From assembly GCF_035958815.1 (NCBI RefSeq), contig NZ_CP108383.1, positions 2,914,001 to 2,978,000 on the forward strand: a stretch of DNA of 64,000 bases, written 5' to 3'. Source of the stretch: Nocardia sp. NBC_01327. GTDB lineage: Bacteria > Actinomycetota > Actinomycetes > Mycobacteriales > Mycobacteriaceae. Within the stretch, counting starts at the first letter, position 1, and the number at the start of each line of letters is the position of its first letter. The position numbers and the translations under genes are program-made. The notes under the pieces were generated by a model. The model made no database searches, was not told the origin of the DNA, and saw only the letters and a program-made list of their open reading frames with translations. Shown in pieces: positions 18,603 through 29,162 of this stretch.

Positions 18603-18625
18603 CCCGTTGCCACGGCGGCAACGGG
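18603..18625. terminator. Perfect 9-bp hairpin followed by TTGTTGT
   Basis: CCCGTTGCC and GGCAACGGG flank a five-base loop, with a short T-rich tail. It lies 126 bp after the GntR gene and 80 bp before the next start. It may end gntR transcription or act as a leader hairpin of the following gene. The rest of 18478-18705 shows no gene. Confidence 0.6.
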
Positions 18626-18705
18626 TTGTTGTCTATCCCACCCACGTTCACTGGGTCTGTGCTCGAAAGGTACTGAAGAACAACGAGTTTGGAGTCAAGA
18701 CGGTT

Positions 18706-19209
18706 ATGACGACGCCTTCCGCATCCGCGACCACCATGCCCATACCCCGGAGCGCGCTGCCCGCTGCTCAACCCGGCCGCAGCGCATGGCAACGGGGATC
18801 GCTGTGGTGGGACGCGAAATCCGTTCTGGTGACCCGCCCGACCGCGCCGGGCCGCCTCGTCACCATGGCGCACCTGGTCGTTCCCGCCGAATACGGCCGG
18901 CTGAACTTCCTGCTCTCCTCCTACGACATCGAAGCCGAACAGCTGGGGCAGGATCGCCGGGTGATGATCCAGCCAGGAGACTGGCGCGGCCGCCCGATGG
19001 TCGGCAGTCGCCAGCAGTACGGCAGCGTCCACATCGTCCGCGACGATTTCCTGGTGGAGCGGGCGCATGAAGGCATGCGCATCAAATACGGCGCGCGAAA
19101 TGCCCTGGCGCGCATGGCGCACCGCTTCAAACAGGGCACCGCCCCCTACGGAGACCTCGTGGCCTTCGTCGAGGTGCACCCGCACCGCCCACTCATGATC
19201 GAGCCCTGA
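18706..19209 (+). CDS. PPOX-class split-barrel protein (flavin/F420-dependent oxidoreductase-like)
   Basis: 167 residues from the ATG at 18706. The upstream open frame crosses a hairpin and looks non-coding. The pattern DRRVMIQPGDWRGRP, then GSRQQYG and a closing RIKYG, is typical of small PPOX-type split-barrel enzymes that bind FMN or F420 as dimers. The substrate is unknown. The N-terminal 30 residues are low-complexity. It stands alone between a hairpin and a convergent monooxygenase gene. Confidence 0.6.
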   Translation: MTTPSASATTMPIPRSALPAAQPGRSAWQRGSLWWDAKSVLVTRPTAPGRLVTMAHLVVPAEYGRLNFLLSSYDIEAEQLGQDRRVMIQPGDWRGRPMVGSRQQYGSVHIVRDDFLVERAHEGMRIKYGARNALARMAHRFKQGTAPYGDLVAFVEVHPHRPLMIEP

Positions 19210-19264
19210 GCGATCAGGCGGGAGAGGCGGCGCCGAAGGTCTGCGCGTCTCTCCGTCGGATGAT

Positions 19265-20278
19265 TCACCGCACCTGCGGGGCCACCTTCTCGCCGAGCAG
19301 TTCGATATTGCGGAGCACCTTCTCGTGTGGGAGCGTGCCGACGCTCGTGTGCAGCATGAAGCGGTCGAGGCCGAGAGTGTCTCGGACATCGGCGATCTTG
19401 CTTGCCACGTAGTCGGGCGTACCGACAAAGAGTGAGCCGCTCTGTGATCGCAGACCTGCGAATTGCTCGCGGGTCATCGGTCCCCAGCCTCGTTCGCGGC
19501 CGATGCCGGTCATGGCGCGGGCGTACGGCGCGTAGAAGTCCGCGACCGCCTGCTCATCGGTTTCGGCGACATACCCGTGGGCGTGCACCGCGATCGGCTG
19601 CGGTTCCTGGCCGCCCTCCTCCAGTGCGCGGTGGTACAGGTCCACCAGCGGCTTGAAGCGCGCGGGCTCGCCGCCGATGATGGCGATGGCCAGCGGCAGG
19701 CCCAGAAGCCCTGCGCGGACGACGGATTCGGGGCTGCCGCCGACGGCGATCCAGACCGGCAGCGGCCGGTTCTCGGTCCGCGGGTAGATGACGGCGTCCG
19801 TCAGCGGTGCGCGGAACTTGCCGGACCAGGTGAGCGGACCCTCCTCGCGGATCTTCAGCAGCAGCGCCAGCTTCTCCTCGAAGAGTTCGTCGTAGTCGGC
19901 CAGGTCGTAGCCGAACAGCGGGAAGGATTCGATGAAGGAGCCGCGGCCTGCCATGAGTTCGGCACGGCCGTTGGACAGCCCGTCCAGGGTCGAGAAATTC
20001 TGGTACACGCGTACCGGATCATCGGAGCTCAGTACCGTCACCGCGCTGGTGAGCTGAATCCGCTCGGTGCGCGAGGCGATGGCCGCCAGCACCATGGCGG
20101 GCGAGGAGGCGGCGAAATCCTCGCGATGGTGCTCACCCACGCCGTAGACGTCGAGTCCGGCGGCCTCGGTGGCCACGCCCTCCTCGACGACCTGGCGCAG
20201 TCGCTCACCTGCGGTGGGCACCGGCCCGTCGCCGCCGACGGGATGAGTCTCGGCGAATGTCGTCAGTCCCAGTTCCAC
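19265..20278 (-). CDS. LLM-class flavin-dependent oxidoreductase (luciferase-like)
   Basis: 337 residues from a GTG at 20278 with GGAAGGG ten bases upstream. An open frame reaches further upstream but without coding character. Luciferase-like TIM barrel: YGVGEHHREDFAASSPA near residue 45, RAELMAGRGSF near 110, PLPVWIAVGGSPES near 175. Family members use FMN or F420; the 'EHHR' subgroup often oxidises small organic substrates of unknown identity. It is monocistronic and convergent with the split-barrel gene. Confidence 0.88.
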   Translation of the reverse strand: MELGLTTFAETHPVGGDGPVPTAGERLRQVVEEGVATEAAGLDVYGVGEHHREDFAASSPAMVLAAIASRTERIQLTSAVTVLSSDDPVRVYQNFSTLDGLSNGRAELMAGRGSFIESFPLFGYDLADYDELFEEKLALLLKIREEGPLTWSGKFRAPLTDAVIYPRTENRPLPVWIAVGGSPESVVRAGLLGLPLAIAIIGGEPARFKPLVDLYHRALEEGGQEPQPIAVHAHGYVAETDEQAVADFYAPYARAMTGIGRERGWGPMTREQFAGLRSQSGSLFVGTPDYVASKIADVRDTLGLDRFMLHTSVGTLPHEKVLRNIELLGEKVAPQVR

Positions 20279-20430
20279 GGCTCTACGTCCCTTCCAAATT
20301 TGTTTCCAAGTCAACCTGAAGCTTAAACGGACCGTGGTCCGGAAACATTCCACGCCTGTCCGAGCGGGTTCACCGCCGGGACTTCCCCGCTGAAGGAGAG
20401 TCGCCCGCATCGGGCGGATAGTCTTGTTCC

Positions 20431-21294
20431 ATGTCAGTGCGCACCCGCCAACCCCTCGTTCCCGGCACCCAGTCGCCCATCCGCGAGGTGCCGAAATCCA
20501 TCGAGCGGCCCGAGTACGTATGGAAGAAGACCGCCAACGAGGGCCATGAGCCCTGGGTGCAGACGCCGGAGACCATCGAGGCCATGCGAATCGCGAGCAA
20601 GCTCGCCGCGCAGGCGCTCGAGGCGGCGGGCAAGGCGGTCGCTCCCGGCGTCACCACCGATGAGCTGGACCGCATCGTGCACGAATACCTCATCGACAAT
20701 GGCGCGTACCCGTCGACGCTGGGCTACAAGGGCTTTCCCAAGTCCTGCTGCACCTCGCTGAACGAGGTCATCTGCCACGGCATCCCCGACTCGACCGTCA
20801 TCGAGGACGGCGACATCGTCAATATCGATGTCACCGCCTACATCGGCGGCGTGCACGGCGATACCAATAAGACCTACTTCGCCGGCGATGTCGACGAGGA
20901 GGCGCGCCTGCTGGTCGAGCGCACCGAAGAGGCCACCATGCGCGCCATCAAGGCGGTGCGGCCGGGCCGGGCGCTCAATGTGATCGGCCGCGTCATCGAG
21001 TCCTATGCCAATCGCTTCGACTACGGCGTGGTGCGCGACTTCACCGGCCACGGCGTCGGCCCGACCTTCCACAGCGGCCTGGTGATCCTGCATTACGATC
21101 AGCCCGCCGTGGAGTCCCAGATCGAAACCGGTATGACCTTCACCATCGAGCCCATGATCAATCTCGGTGGCATCGACTACGAGATCTGGCCCGACGGCTG
21201 GACCGTGGTCACCAAGGACCGCAAGTGGACCGCCCAGTTCGAGCACACGCTCGTGGTGAACGAGAACGGCGCGGAGATCCTGACTCTCCCGTGA
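20431..21294 (+). CDS. map: Type I methionine aminopeptidase, long (MapB-like) form
   Basis: 287 residues. Removes the initiator methionine from nascent proteins; cytosolic, dinuclear metal centre. The metal-ligand motifs are visible in order: [18 protein letters not shown] (two Asp), [13 protein letters not shown] (His), FTIEPM (Glu) and QFEHT (Glu). An N-terminal extension of about 40 residues with PxxP ([14 protein letters not shown]) is characteristic of the actinobacterial MapB form and was proposed to contact the ribosome. The gene opens the conserved block that continues through cobQ and mqo. Confidence 0.95.
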   Translation: MSVRTRQPLVPGTQSPIREVPKSIERPEYVWKKTANEGHEPWVQTPETIEAMRIASKLAAQALEAAGKAVAPGVTTDELDRIVHEYLIDNGAYPSTLGYKGFPKSCCTSLNEVICHGIPDSTVIEDGDIVNIDVTAYIGGVHGDTNKTYFAGDVDEEARLLVERTEEATMRAIKAVRPGRALNVIGRVIESYANRFDYGVVRDFTGHGVGPTFHSGLVILHYDQPAVESQIETGMTFTIEPMINLGGIDYEIWPDGWTVVTKDRKWTAQFEHTLVVNENGAEILTLP

Positions 21295-21305
21295 CCTCCG
21301 ACCCC

Positions 21306-21398
21306 GTCATCCCCGCGTGCACCTCGTCCCCCGTCATTCCCGCGTGCTTGTGGCGGGAATCTCGCGGTGGATCCCGGCCACAAGCACGCCGGGATGAC
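21306..21398. repeat. Dispersed-repeat-type long palindrome (GTCAT(C/T)CC...GGGATGAC)
   Basis: A partial copy (GTCATCCCCGCGTGC, 21306-21320) precedes a full imperfect inverted repeat. The left arm at 21333-21361 and right arm at 21370-21398 are each 29 bp, with an eight-base loop and only a few mismatches; the arms end in GTCATTCCC and GGGATGAC. This is the look of REP/RUP-type intergenic repeats that occur in many copies per genome. It fills almost the entire spacer between map and cobQ. Confidence 0.8.
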
Positions 21399-21412
21399 GA
21401 GGGGCCGGGCGC

Positions 21413-23020
21413 GTGAAGGGCGCACTGCTGATCGCCGGTACCACTTCGGATGCCGGGAAAAGCGTTGTGGTGGCGGGGCTTTGCCGCATGCTGGCCCGGC
21501 GCGGGGTGCGCGTGGCCCCGTTCAAGGCGCAGAACATGTCGAACAACTCCGTCGTCACACTGGACGGCGGGGAGATCGGGCGGGCGCAGGCCCTGCAGGC
21601 GCGGGCCTGCGGACTCGAGCCGAGTGTGCGGTTCAATCCGGTGCTGCTGAAGCCCGGCAGCGACCGGCGCTCGCAGCTCGTGGTGCGCGGCCGGGCGGTG
21701 GACACCGTCGGGGCGAAGGATTACTTCCGGCATCGCACCGAGTTGCGCGCGGTGGTCGCCGAGGAATTGGCTTCGCTGCGTGCGGAATTCGATGTGGTGA
21801 TCTGCGAGGGCGCGGGATCGCCCGCCGAGATCAATCTGCGGGCAACGGATCTGGCGAATATGGGTCTGGCGCGCGCCGCCGGGCTGCCGGTCCTGCTGGT
21901 CGGCGATATCGATCGCGGGGGAGTGCTGGCGCATCTGTTCGGCACCGTCGCGATTCTGGAACCCGAAGACCAGCAACTGATCTCCGGCTACATCATCAAC
22001 AAGTTCCGCGGCGACGTGGACCTGCTGCGCCCCGGCATCGATCAGCTCACCGAACTCACCGGCCGCCCCACCCTCGGTGTCATCCCGTTCGCCGAGGATC
22101 TCTGGATCGACGCCGAGGACTCGCTGAGCACCATTGCCGACGCCCCGGTCGGCCGCTCCCGGCCGCCGCTGGGCAAGGACTGGCTGACCGTCGCCGCCAT
22201 CCGACTGCCGCGCATTTCGAACTCCACCGATATCGAGGCGCTGGCCTGCGAACCCGGCGTCTCGGTCCGGTGGGTCACCGATCCCTCCCGGCTGACCGGA
22301 GCCGACCTGGTGGTCCTGCCCGGCAGTAAATCCACCGTGAGCGATCTGGAATGGTTGCGCCGCACCGGAATCGCCGCCGCCCTGCAATCCCGCGCGGCCA
22401 CCGGCGGCCCGATCCTCGGCATCTGCGGCGGTTACCAGATGCTCGGCCGCACCATCGAGGATCACGTCGAATCCGGCGCGGGCACGGTCGAGGGCCTGGG
22501 CCTGCTCGATCTCGAGATCGAATTCCACGACCCGAAAGTGCTGCGCCGCAGCGCGGGTCACGCGCCGGGGTATGCGGGCGCCGCGGATGTTCCCGCAGCC
22601 GGCGATAGCCGCCTCGAGCCCGGTGAGGGTATCGCCACACTCCGCTCCGGTCATCCTCCGGGTATCCCGGTGCACGGCTACGAGATTCATCACGGCCGGG
22701 TTCGTGCCACGGGTGATCGACCCTGGCTGGAATTGAACGGCGCACCCGAAGGCAGTGTGCGCGATGCCGTCTGGGGTACGCACCTGCACGGCGCCCTCGA
22801 ATCCGACGAATTCCGCCGCGCCTGGCTGCGCGAGGTCGCCGATCGTGCTGGTCGGTCCGATTTCCTTGTCGCCGACAATGTTTCGGTGGACCAGGTGCGC
22901 ACAACCCAGCTCGACCTGCTCGCCGACCTCATGGAGAAGTATCTCGATCTCCCGGCTCTGGAGCGACTGATCGATGCGGGTGCGCCCGCGAATCTGCCGA
23001 CCCTCACGACGACTCGGTGA
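21413..23020 (+). CDS. cobQ: Cobyric acid synthase CobQ
   Basis: 535 residues, GTG start at 21413. Carries out the four ATP- and glutamine-dependent amidations of adenosylcobyrinic a,c-diamide to cobyric acid. The N-terminal dethiobiotin-synthetase-like ATPase part has its P-loop in [11 protein letters not shown] and the signature [10 protein letters not shown]. The C-terminal class-I glutamine amidotransferase has GICGGYQM with nucleophile Cys 338. The length is near the family norm of about 500, with an insertion near residue 390 (between the amidotransferase motifs) that is Ala/Pro-rich. The palindromic repeat directly upstream may carry part of the leader. Confidence 0.96.
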   Translation: MKGALLIAGTTSDAGKSVVVAGLCRMLARRGVRVAPFKAQNMSNNSVVTLDGGEIGRAQALQARACGLEPSVRFNPVLLKPGSDRRSQLVVRGRAVDTVGAKDYFRHRTELRAVVAEELASLRAEFDVVICEGAGSPAEINLRATDLANMGLARAAGLPVLLVGDIDRGGVLAHLFGTVAILEPEDQQLISGYIINKFRGDVDLLRPGIDQLTELTGRPTLGVIPFAEDLWIDAEDSLSTIADAPVGRSRPPLGKDWLTVAAIRLPRISNSTDIEALACEPGVSVRWVTDPSRLTGADLVVLPGSKSTVSDLEWLRRTGIAAALQSRAATGGPILGICGGYQMLGRTIEDHVESGAGTVEGLGLLDLEIEFHDPKVLRRSAGHAPGYAGAADVPAAGDSRLEPGEGIATLRSGHPPGIPVHGYEIHHGRVRATGDRPWLELNGAPEGSVRDAVWGTHLHGALESDEFRRAWLREVADRAGRSDFLVADNVSVDQVRTTQLDLLADLMEKYLDLPALERLIDAGAPANLPTLTTTR

Positions 23021-23125
23021 TTTTCATGAACGATCGGCATTTCTGCGTCCCGATGGTGATGCCGGTCACAGCAATCCGGGCGACTCGCGTTCGGGACTTT
23101 CGCGCGCCCTGTAGCGTAATTCGTT

Positions 23126-23689
23126 ATGGAATCTAGGCGGATCACGGTCGGTGACCGCGTATGGGCCGTGCGGGTCGGAGGCACCGAATCTCGTCACCAT
23201 GTGCTCCTGCTCCCCGATGCGGGCGATCCGGCCGACGTATACGACGGGGTCTGTGAACGACTGCAGACCTCGGACCTGCGCACCATCGTCATCGAACCGG
23301 CGGACGGGCTCGACAGCGCGGCGGTCTTCGGCATCCTCGACGAACTGAAGGTGCCCTGGGCGAATCTGGTCGGCAGCGGCACCGGCGCGGATCTGGCCTG
23401 GCAGCTCGCGGCCCGCGGTTTCGGCCGCTTCATGAGCCTCATCGCGGCCGGTAGCGGGCATCCCGCGGCCCCCGGTGCGGACGGCGCGATCGCCGACGCC
23501 ACCTGCCCGCCGGTGGAGATCCCGACCACCCTGCTCGCCACCAAGCGCCTGCCGCGCCCGGCGGCCGAGGCCTCCGGGCGCTACGTCTACGGCGAATTCC
23601 GCCTGGTCCCGGTGGACGTCACGGATGTGGCCGCCGAAGCGGGCCACGAACTCGCCACCGAAATCGTGCTACGCACCAGCTTCTGGTGA
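23126..23689 (+). CDS. Alpha/beta-hydrolase-like protein lacking the nucleophile serine
   Basis: 187 residues, ATG at 23126. The layout resembles the first half of an alpha/beta hydrolase: HHVLLLPDAGDPADVYDGV where hydrolases have the oxyanion loop, and VGSGTGADLAWQLAARG where the nucleophile elbow would be. In that elbow a glycine stands in the Ser/Cys position. No cap or catalytic histidine is evident, and the protein is shorter than the usual 260-300. It may be a binding or regulatory protein rather than an enzyme. Its last 21 bases overlap the convergent hydrolase gene. Confidence 0.65.
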   Translation: MESRRITVGDRVWAVRVGGTESRHHVLLLPDAGDPADVYDGVCERLQTSDLRTIVIEPADGLDSAAVFGILDELKVPWANLVGSGTGADLAWQLAARGFGRFMSLIAAGSGHPAAPGADGAIADATCPPVEIPTTLLATKRLPRPAAEASGRYVYGEFRLVPVDVTDVAAEAGHELATEIVLRTSFW

Positions 23690-24718
23690 CTTCGCCAGCC
23701 ATTCCAGCCACGAATCGAGCTCCTCGAACGCCTGGGTGCGCGGCTTTTCCGACGACAGGAACACGTCGTGCCGCGCCCCCTCGATCGGCACGATATTGGT
23801 GCGCTCGCCGAGGCAGCCCGACCAGCGCTGAATCTGCTTCACATCCAGCACCACGTCCGCCACATCGGCGGCCGGACCGTACTTGCTCATGAAGCGGGTC
23901 AGCTTCGACCGCAGCACCAGCGCGGGCACTCCGATATCGAGCCCGCGGTGCACCCGCAGATGCCCGCGCCGGATGGCGCGCAGCCAGCCCGCGTGAATGG
24001 GGAAGCCGGTCAACGGCTTCCAGTCCAGGTTGTAATCCCACTCACCGGATGCGGTGCGGTGCAGGCTGTCTCCGTAGGTGGAGATCTTGCCCAGCGGCAG
24101 CTGCGCCATGGCGCTCAGGCGCCCGATGCCCTGCAGCAGCGCGGTGCTCAGCGGATTGCGGTAGTACGACGGGCCCTGCAGATCGAACCACGGGCTGTTG
24201 AGCACCAGGCCGGTAATGCCCTGTGCGCGAGCTCCTCCCGCGGCCTGCAACCGGTTCAGCCACAGCGAGGTGACCAGCCCGCCCGTCGAATGCCCCATGA
24301 CGAGCACCGGCAGCCCGGTCTCCTCGCGAATGATGCGCAGCGAGCGGTTCAGCTCCACGTCGTAGAGCGCGAGATCGGTCACGAAGTGCGGCGTCTGCCC
24401 CTCGCGGGTGGAGCGCCCGCACTTGCGCAGATCGAGCGCGTAGAAGGCGAACCCCTGCGCGGCCATGTGCTCGGACAGATGCTCCTGGAAGAAGTAATCG
24501 GTGAACCCGTGCACGAACAACACGGCGCTGGTGGCGACCGGCTGATCGCCGGGCGTATAGCGGACCAGCGTGGCGAAGGCGTCGCCCTCGCCATCGGGAT
24601 CCGGGCCCAGCGGCAGCGTGCGCTGCTGATAGTCCGGCCCGAGCACATCGGGCTGCCACGCGCCCGTGGCCTGGGTCGGAGCGGATGAGGCGGCGGTGGA
24701 TGACGTATCAGAGGTCAC
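23669..24718 (-). CDS. Alpha/beta hydrolase, monoacylglycerol-lipase-like (serine aminopeptidase S33 type)
   Basis: 349 residues from a GTG at 24718; the open frame extends 32 codons further but those codons look non-coding. VLFVHGFTDYF gives the oxyanion loop, LVMGHSTGGL the nucleophile serine, and HDVF near the C-terminus the catalytic histidine. This resembles lysophospholipase/monoglyceride lipase-type enzymes. In M. tuberculosis an alpha/beta hydrolase gene sits in the corresponding place next to mqo. The start is uncertain because no clear ribosome site is seen. Divergent from mqo. Confidence 0.82.
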   Translation of the reverse strand: MTSDTSSTAASSAPTQATGAWQPDVLGPDYQQRTLPLGPDPDGEGDAFATLVRYTPGDQPVATSAVLFVHGFTDYFFQEHLSEHMAAQGFAFYALDLRKCGRSTREGQTPHFVTDLALYDVELNRSLRIIREETGLPVLVMGHSTGGLVTSLWLNRLQAAGGARAQGITGLVLNSPWFDLQGPSYYRNPLSTALLQGIGRLSAMAQLPLGKISTYGDSLHRTASGEWDYNLDWKPLTGFPIHAGWLRAIRRGHLRVHRGLDIGVPALVLRSKLTRFMSKYGPAADVADVVLDVKQIQRWSGCLGERTNIVPIEGARHDVFLSSEKPRTQAFEELDSWLEWLAKSPEAGA

Positions 24719-24891
24719 CTGCTCAAGATAATCCCCAGCGGGCGGAAAGGGAGCTTGGAGGTATCTCTCACAATTGGGCTTTTCGTTGCGGGATTTCGGC
24801 GTGTCCAGGGGCACAATCGAACCTAGGTGAACGACGGGTAACCTAACTGCCGCTGGGTTGCCTCACACAGACAAGGAAGTCGATCAACACC

Positions 24892-26415
24892 GTGTCGAAC
24901 GCTGCCACGATTGAAAAGACCGATGTAGTCCTCATCGGTGCCGGCATCATGAGTGCCACCCTCGGTGCATTGCTTCGACAGGTGCAACCGGACTGGACCA
25001 TCTCGCTGTTCGAGCGGCTCGACGCCGCCGCGGCCGAGTCGAGTGACCCCTGGAACAACGCGGGCACCGGCCACTCGGCCCTGTGCGAGTTGAACTACAC
25101 GCCGCAGAATGCCGACGGCTCGGTGGAGATCACCAAGGCCATCGACATCAATGAGCGGTTCCAGGTCTCGCGCCAGTTCTGGTCGTATTCCGCGGAGAAC
25201 GGCGTTCTCGCCGATCCGTCGAACTTCATCAACCACGTACCGCACGTGAGCTTCACGCACGGTGCGGACGGAGTGGAGTACCTGCGCAAGCGCCAGGACG
25301 CGCTGTCGCGGCACCCGCTCTTCGAGGGCATGGAGTTCATCGATGACGCCGACGAGTTCGCGCGCCGACTACCGCTCATGTCGAAGGGCCGGGATTTCTC
25401 CGATCCGGTCGCGCTGAACTGGACCGACTACGGCACCGATATCGACTTCGGCGAGCTCACCAAGGAGTTGCTGGCCTATCTCGGCGCTTCGGGCGCCGAT
25501 ATCGCCTTCGGTCACGAGGTCAAGAACCTGACCAAGCAGTCGGACGGCTCCTGGCTGGTGAAGGTGCGCAATCTGCGCACCCGCAAGACCCGTGTCATCA
25601 ATGCCAAGTTCGTGTTCGTCGGCGCGGGCGGCGGCGCACTGCCGCTGCTGCAGAAGTCCGGCATCAAGGAGATCGCCGGATTCGGCGGCTTCCCGGTGTC
25701 CGGTCTGTTCCTGCGCTGCAAGAACCCGGACCTCATCAAGCAGCACGAGGCCAAGGTCTACGGCCAGGCTTCGGTCGGCGCGCCGCCGATGTCGGTGCCG
25801 CACTTGGACACCCGTGTCATCAATGGTGAGCGCGGCCTGCTGTTCGGCCCGTACGCGGGCTGGACGCCGAAGTTCCTCAAGGATGGCAAGAACACCGACC
25901 TGTTCAAGTCGGTGAAGCCGAACAACCTGTTCTCCATGCTGGGTGTCGGTGTCACCGAGATGGGCCTGGTCAACTACCTGGTCGGTGAGCTGCTCAAATC
26001 GCAGGCGGGTCGGGTCGAGGCGATGGAGGAGTTCCTCCCGCGCGCCGACGGCAATGACTGGGATCTGATCATCGCCGGTCAGCGTGTGCAGGTCATCCGC
26101 CGCAAGGGTGCGGGCGGCGTGCTCGAACTCGGTACCGCGGTCGTCGCGGCCGAGGACGGCACCATCGCCGGTCTGCTGGGTGCGTCCCCGGGCGCGTCCA
26201 CCTGTGTGAGCGCCATGCTCGACGTGATGAAGCGGTGCTTCCCGGGCGAATTCGCTTCGTGGGAGCCGAAACTCAAGGAAATGGTGCCGTCCCTGGGCGT
26301 CAAGCTCTCGGAGAATCAGGCGCTGTACCGCGAGGTCTGGGAGTGGTCCAACAAGGCCCTGCGCCTGGATCACGACAAGACGCCGAAGCATTCCGGGGTC
26401 ACATCTCACGCGTAG
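24892..26415 (+). CDS. mqo: Malate:quinone oxidoreductase
   Basis: 507 residues, GTG start. A membrane-associated FAD enzyme that oxidises malate to oxaloacetate and feeds electrons to menaquinone. The FAD-binding motif is [14 protein letters not shown] near residue 12-25, followed by the Mqo-specific [18 protein letters not shown]. The length matches the family (about 500). It is the first gene of a plus-strand series with the GNAT gene 38 bp downstream; a 14-bp direct repeat spans its stop codon. Confidence 0.96.
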   Translation: MSNAATIEKTDVVLIGAGIMSATLGALLRQVQPDWTISLFERLDAAAAESSDPWNNAGTGHSALCELNYTPQNADGSVEITKAIDINERFQVSRQFWSYSAENGVLADPSNFINHVPHVSFTHGADGVEYLRKRQDALSRHPLFEGMEFIDDADEFARRLPLMSKGRDFSDPVALNWTDYGTDIDFGELTKELLAYLGASGADIAFGHEVKNLTKQSDGSWLVKVRNLRTRKTRVINAKFVFVGAGGGALPLLQKSGIKEIAGFGGFPVSGLFLRCKNPDLIKQHEAKVYGQASVGAPPMSVPHLDTRVINGERGLLFGPYAGWTPKFLKDGKNTDLFKSVKPNNLFSMLGVGVTEMGLVNYLVGELLKSQAGRVEAMEEFLPRADGNDWDLIIAGQRVQVIRRKGAGGVLELGTAVVAAEDGTIAGLLGASPGASTCVSAMLDVMKRCFPGEFASWEPKLKEMVPSLGVKLSENQALYREVWEWSNKALRLDHDKTPKHSGVTSHA

Positions 26416-26440
26416 TTGTGGCATTGCACGCGTAGGTGTG
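26407..26440. repeat. 14-bp direct repeat across the mqo stop codon
   Basis: CACGCGTAGTTGTG and CACGCGTAGGTGTG start 20 bp apart (13 of 14 identical). The first copy contains the mqo stop. It may be a short duplication or a two-site element upstream of the GNAT gene. Confidence 0.5.
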
Positions 26441-26453
26441 ATAGCAACAATCG

Positions 26454-26906
26454 ATGATGTCAACGGTTGCTCTCAAACGGTCATGGGCCCTGGATCTGGA
26501 CACCAAGACTCTGTACAGGCTGTTGAAACTTCGTGTCGAAGTGTTTGTCGTCGAGCAGAAATGCGCATACCCGGAGCTCGACGGTCTGGACCTGCTTCCG
26601 GAAACACGGCATTTCTGGCTCGACGACGAGGGTGAGGTCATCTGCACCCTCCGGCTGCTCGAAGAGCACGATGACGGCGTGAAGTCCTTCCGGATCGGGC
26701 GACTGTGCACCACCCCGCCCGCGCGCGGCCACGGCTACACCACCCGCCTGCTGCAGGCGGCGCTGGCCGAGACCGGCACCGGCGCCACCGTGCGCCTGAA
26801 CGCGCAGACCTACCTGGTCGATATGTACACCAAGCATGGATTCAAGGTGGACGGCGAGGAATACATCGAGGACGGGATACCGCACCTCCCTATGCGCCGA
26901 GGCTGA
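26454..26906 (+). CDS. GNAT family N-acetyltransferase, ElaA-like
   Basis: 150 residues, with two adjacent ATGs at 26454 and 26457. The N-terminal ElaA signature [23 protein letters not shown] is followed by the acetyl-CoA loop [21 protein letters not shown] and a C-terminal [13 protein letters not shown]. The substrate of ElaA proteins is not established. The gene lies between mqo and the chelatase-like gene, the same order as in M. tuberculosis, and is closed by a textbook terminator. Confidence 0.9.
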   Translation: MMSTVALKRSWALDLDTKTLYRLLKLRVEVFVVEQKCAYPELDGLDLLPETRHFWLDDEGEVICTLRLLEEHDDGVKSFRIGRLCTTPPARGHGYTTRLLQAALAETGTGATVRLNAQTYLVDMYTKHGFKVDGEEYIEDGIPHLPMRRG

Positions 26907-26912
26907 CGCGAC

Positions 26913-26947
26913 CCCCGCAACCACAATGGTTGCGGGGTTTTCTTTTT
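26913..26947 (+). terminator. Canonical rho-independent terminator
   Basis: CCCCGCAACC and GGTTGCGGGG with loop ACAAT, followed by TTTTCTTTTT. It is the best intrinsic terminator in the window and ends the mqo-GNAT transcript. Confidence 0.92.
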
Positions 26948-27016
26948 CACGGGTGCGAACCCGCCTGGCCCGGGGTACCTCCAGCCGGTGCGCGCGGCGC
27001 GCATAGAGTTGACCGC

Positions 27017-29113
27017 GTGTCCGTCTCCTCTGTGGCTTACTCCGAATCCAAGCGCGCGGTCTCCGATGTCGAGGCCGGATTTCCGTTCTCGGCGGTGGTC
27101 GGGCAGGAGCGGTTGCAGCTGGCGCTGATTCTCTGTGCCGTGCATCCCGGAATCGGCGGGGTGCTGGTGCGCGGGGAGAAGGGGACCGCGAAGTCGACCG
27201 TGGTGCGCGCGCTGGCGCAATTGCTGCCGCCTGTGGTCGACGAGAGCGGCGCGCGGCCCGCCCGGCTGGTGGAATTGCCCGTAGGCGCCACCGAGGACCG
27301 TGTGGTCGGATCCCTGGATCTGGAACGGGTGCTGCGCGACGGCGAACAGGCGTTCAAGCCCGGGTTGCTCGCGGCCGCCCACCACGGCGTGCTCTACGTC
27401 GACGAAGTGAATCTGCTGCACGACCATCTGGTGGACGTGCTGCTCGATGCCGCCGCCATGGGGCGCGTGCATATCGAGCGCGACGGCGTCTCGCATTCGC
27501 ATCCGGCGCGATTCGTGCTCGTGGGCACCATGAATCCCGAAGAGGGTGAACTGCGGCCGCAGCTGCTGGACCGGTTCGGCCTGACCGTGGACGTGGTCGC
27601 CTCCCGCAATGTGGATGTGCGCATGTCGGTGGTGCGCCGCCGGCTCGATTACGAGGCCGATCCGGCCGGGTTCGCCGCCGGTTACGCCGGGGCCGATCGT
27701 GAAGTGGCCGAACGCATTCTGACCGCTCGCGACCGGATCGGCGAGGTCACGCTGGACAATGTCGAACTGCGCCGGATCGCCGCGCTGTGCGCGAGTTTCG
27801 ATGTGGACGGCATGCGCGCGGATCTTGTTGTCGCCCGCACCGCGACCGCGCACGCCGCCTGGCGGGGCAGCGCCGCGGTGACCGAGGAGGACGTCCGGAT
27901 CGCGGCGGAACTCGCACTGCCGCACCGGCGCCGGCGAGATCCGTTCGACGAACCCGGGATCAGTGAAGAGCAACTCGACGAGGCCATGCAGCAGGCGGCC
28001 GACGAGGCGAACCGTGAGACGCAGGACGGCGGTGCCGACGACCTGGGAAAAGGTAATGCGGCCCCGCAGGATGATGCGGGGTCGCAGGTAGCAGGTTCCC
28101 CCGAGCCTGAGGATGATCCGGACGGTCCCGGCGGTGGTGCGGATTTGCCTGCGGGCGAAGCGGATTCGCTGCAGCAGCCGGATAACGGCCCGGATGCGCC
28201 TGTGGGCGACCAGGATTCGCAGCCTGACCAGCGGCCTGCCGATTCGAACCAGGATTCCTCCGGCGACCCGGACTCGGCGCGCCCGGCGCGGGATGGGCGC
28301 TCCGGCATGCCTTCCCGGTCGGTGGCCAAGCCGCCGCGCTGGGAGGTCCCCGGTGTCGGCGAGGGCGCACCGGGCCGTCGCTCGCGTGCCCGCACCCGCC
28401 AGGGCCGTGTTGTGCGCGCCACTCCCGAAACCGGTACCGGCCTGCACCTGCTCGGCACCATCTTCGCGGCCGTTCCGCATCAGCGCGCCCGGGGCCGGAT
28501 CAGCGGCCCCCTGGAATTCGCCGCCGCGGATCTGCGCGGAGCGTATCGCGAAGGGCGCGAAGGCAATCTGGTCGTCTTCGTGGTCGACGCCTCCGGCTCG
28601 ATGGCTGCCCGCGACCGGCTCTCCGCCGTCACCGGCGCCATCGTCGCACTGCTGCGCGACTCCTACCAGCGCCGCGACAAGGTCGCCGTCATCACGGTGC
28701 GCGGCGCGGATGCCGAACTGGTGCTCCCGCCCACCTCCTCGGTCGATATCGCCGTCCGCCGCCTCGCGGATCTGCGCACCGGCGGCAAAACCCCACTCGC
28801 ACAAGGCCTCTTGAAGGCCCGTGAAGTCATTGCCCGCGAACGCGTCCGCGACCCGCACCGCCGCCCCATGCTCGTTGTGCTCACCGACGGCCGCGCCACC
28901 GGCGGCCCCGACCCGGTACCCCGCGCCCGCACCGCCGCCCGCCTGCTCGCAGGCGACTCGGTCACCGCCATGGTCGTCGACTGCGAACGCGGCATGATCC
29001 GCCTCGGCCTCGCCCGCGACCTGGCCCGCGAACTCCGCGGCGGCTACCTGCAACTGGCCGAACTCACCGGCGCTTCAGTAGCCGGCGTCGTCCGCGCGAC
29101 CCGCGCCGCCTGA
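27017..29113 (+). CDS. Magnesium-chelatase-like fused AAA+ ATPase / vWA protein (ChlI-ChlD type)
   Basis: 698 residues from a GTG at 27017; the frame remains open upstream through the terminator, which is clearly non-coding. The AAA+ part (about 15-300) has Walker [10 protein letters not shown] and Walker [12 protein letters not shown] Pro/Asp/Gly-rich acidic linker covers about 320-450. The vWA domain begins near 515 with the MIDAS motif DASGS. It resembles the BchI/BchD subunits of metal chelatases but there is no large BchH/CobN subunit in the window. In mycobacteria the equivalent gene also precedes cobO, so a role in cobalt insertion or metal delivery for cobalamin is plausible but unproven. 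Confidence 0.9.
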   Translation: MSVSSVAYSESKRAVSDVEAGFPFSAVVGQERLQLALILCAVHPGIGGVLVRGEKGTAKSTVVRALAQLLPPVVDESGARPARLVELPVGATEDRVVGSLDLERVLRDGEQAFKPGLLAAAHHGVLYVDEVNLLHDHLVDVLLDAAAMGRVHIERDGVSHSHPARFVLVGTMNPEEGELRPQLLDRFGLTVDVVASRNVDVRMSVVRRRLDYEADPAGFAAGYAGADREVAERILTARDRIGEVTLDNVELRRIAALCASFDVDGMRADLVVARTATAHAAWRGSAAVTEEDVRIAAELALPHRRRRDPFDEPGISEEQLDEAMQQAADEANRETQDGGADDLGKGNAAPQDDAGSQVAGSPEPEDDPDGPGGGADLPAGEADSLQQPDNGPDAPVGDQDSQPDQRPADSNQDSSGDPDSARPARDGRSGMPSRSVAKPPRWEVPGVGEGAPGRRSRARTRQGRVVRATPETGTGLHLLGTIFAAVPHQRARGRISGPLEFAAADLRGAYREGREGNLVVFVVDASGSMAARDRLSAVTGAIVALLRDSYQRRDKVAVITVRGADAELVLPPTSSVDIAVRRLADLRTGGKTPLAQGLLKAREVIARERVRDPHRRPMLVVLTDGRATGGPDPVPRARTAARLLAGDSVTAMVVDCERGMIRLGLARDLARELRGGYLQLAELTGASVAGVVRATRAA

Positions 29114-29162
29114 GTCCGCCGCATACCTACTCGCCGGGTCGTCCGCGTGAGGTTGGTCAGCC

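Noticed and set aside
26705..27016. Upstream extension of the chelatase-like gene
   Set aside because: The frame crosses the GNAT gene and a canonical terminator; the GTG at 27017 gives the normal AAA start.
27017..29113. Cobaltochelatase subunit CobT/CobS call
   Set aside because: The single-chain AAA plus vWA layout fits ChlI/ChlD-type proteins better, and no CobN partner is in the window.
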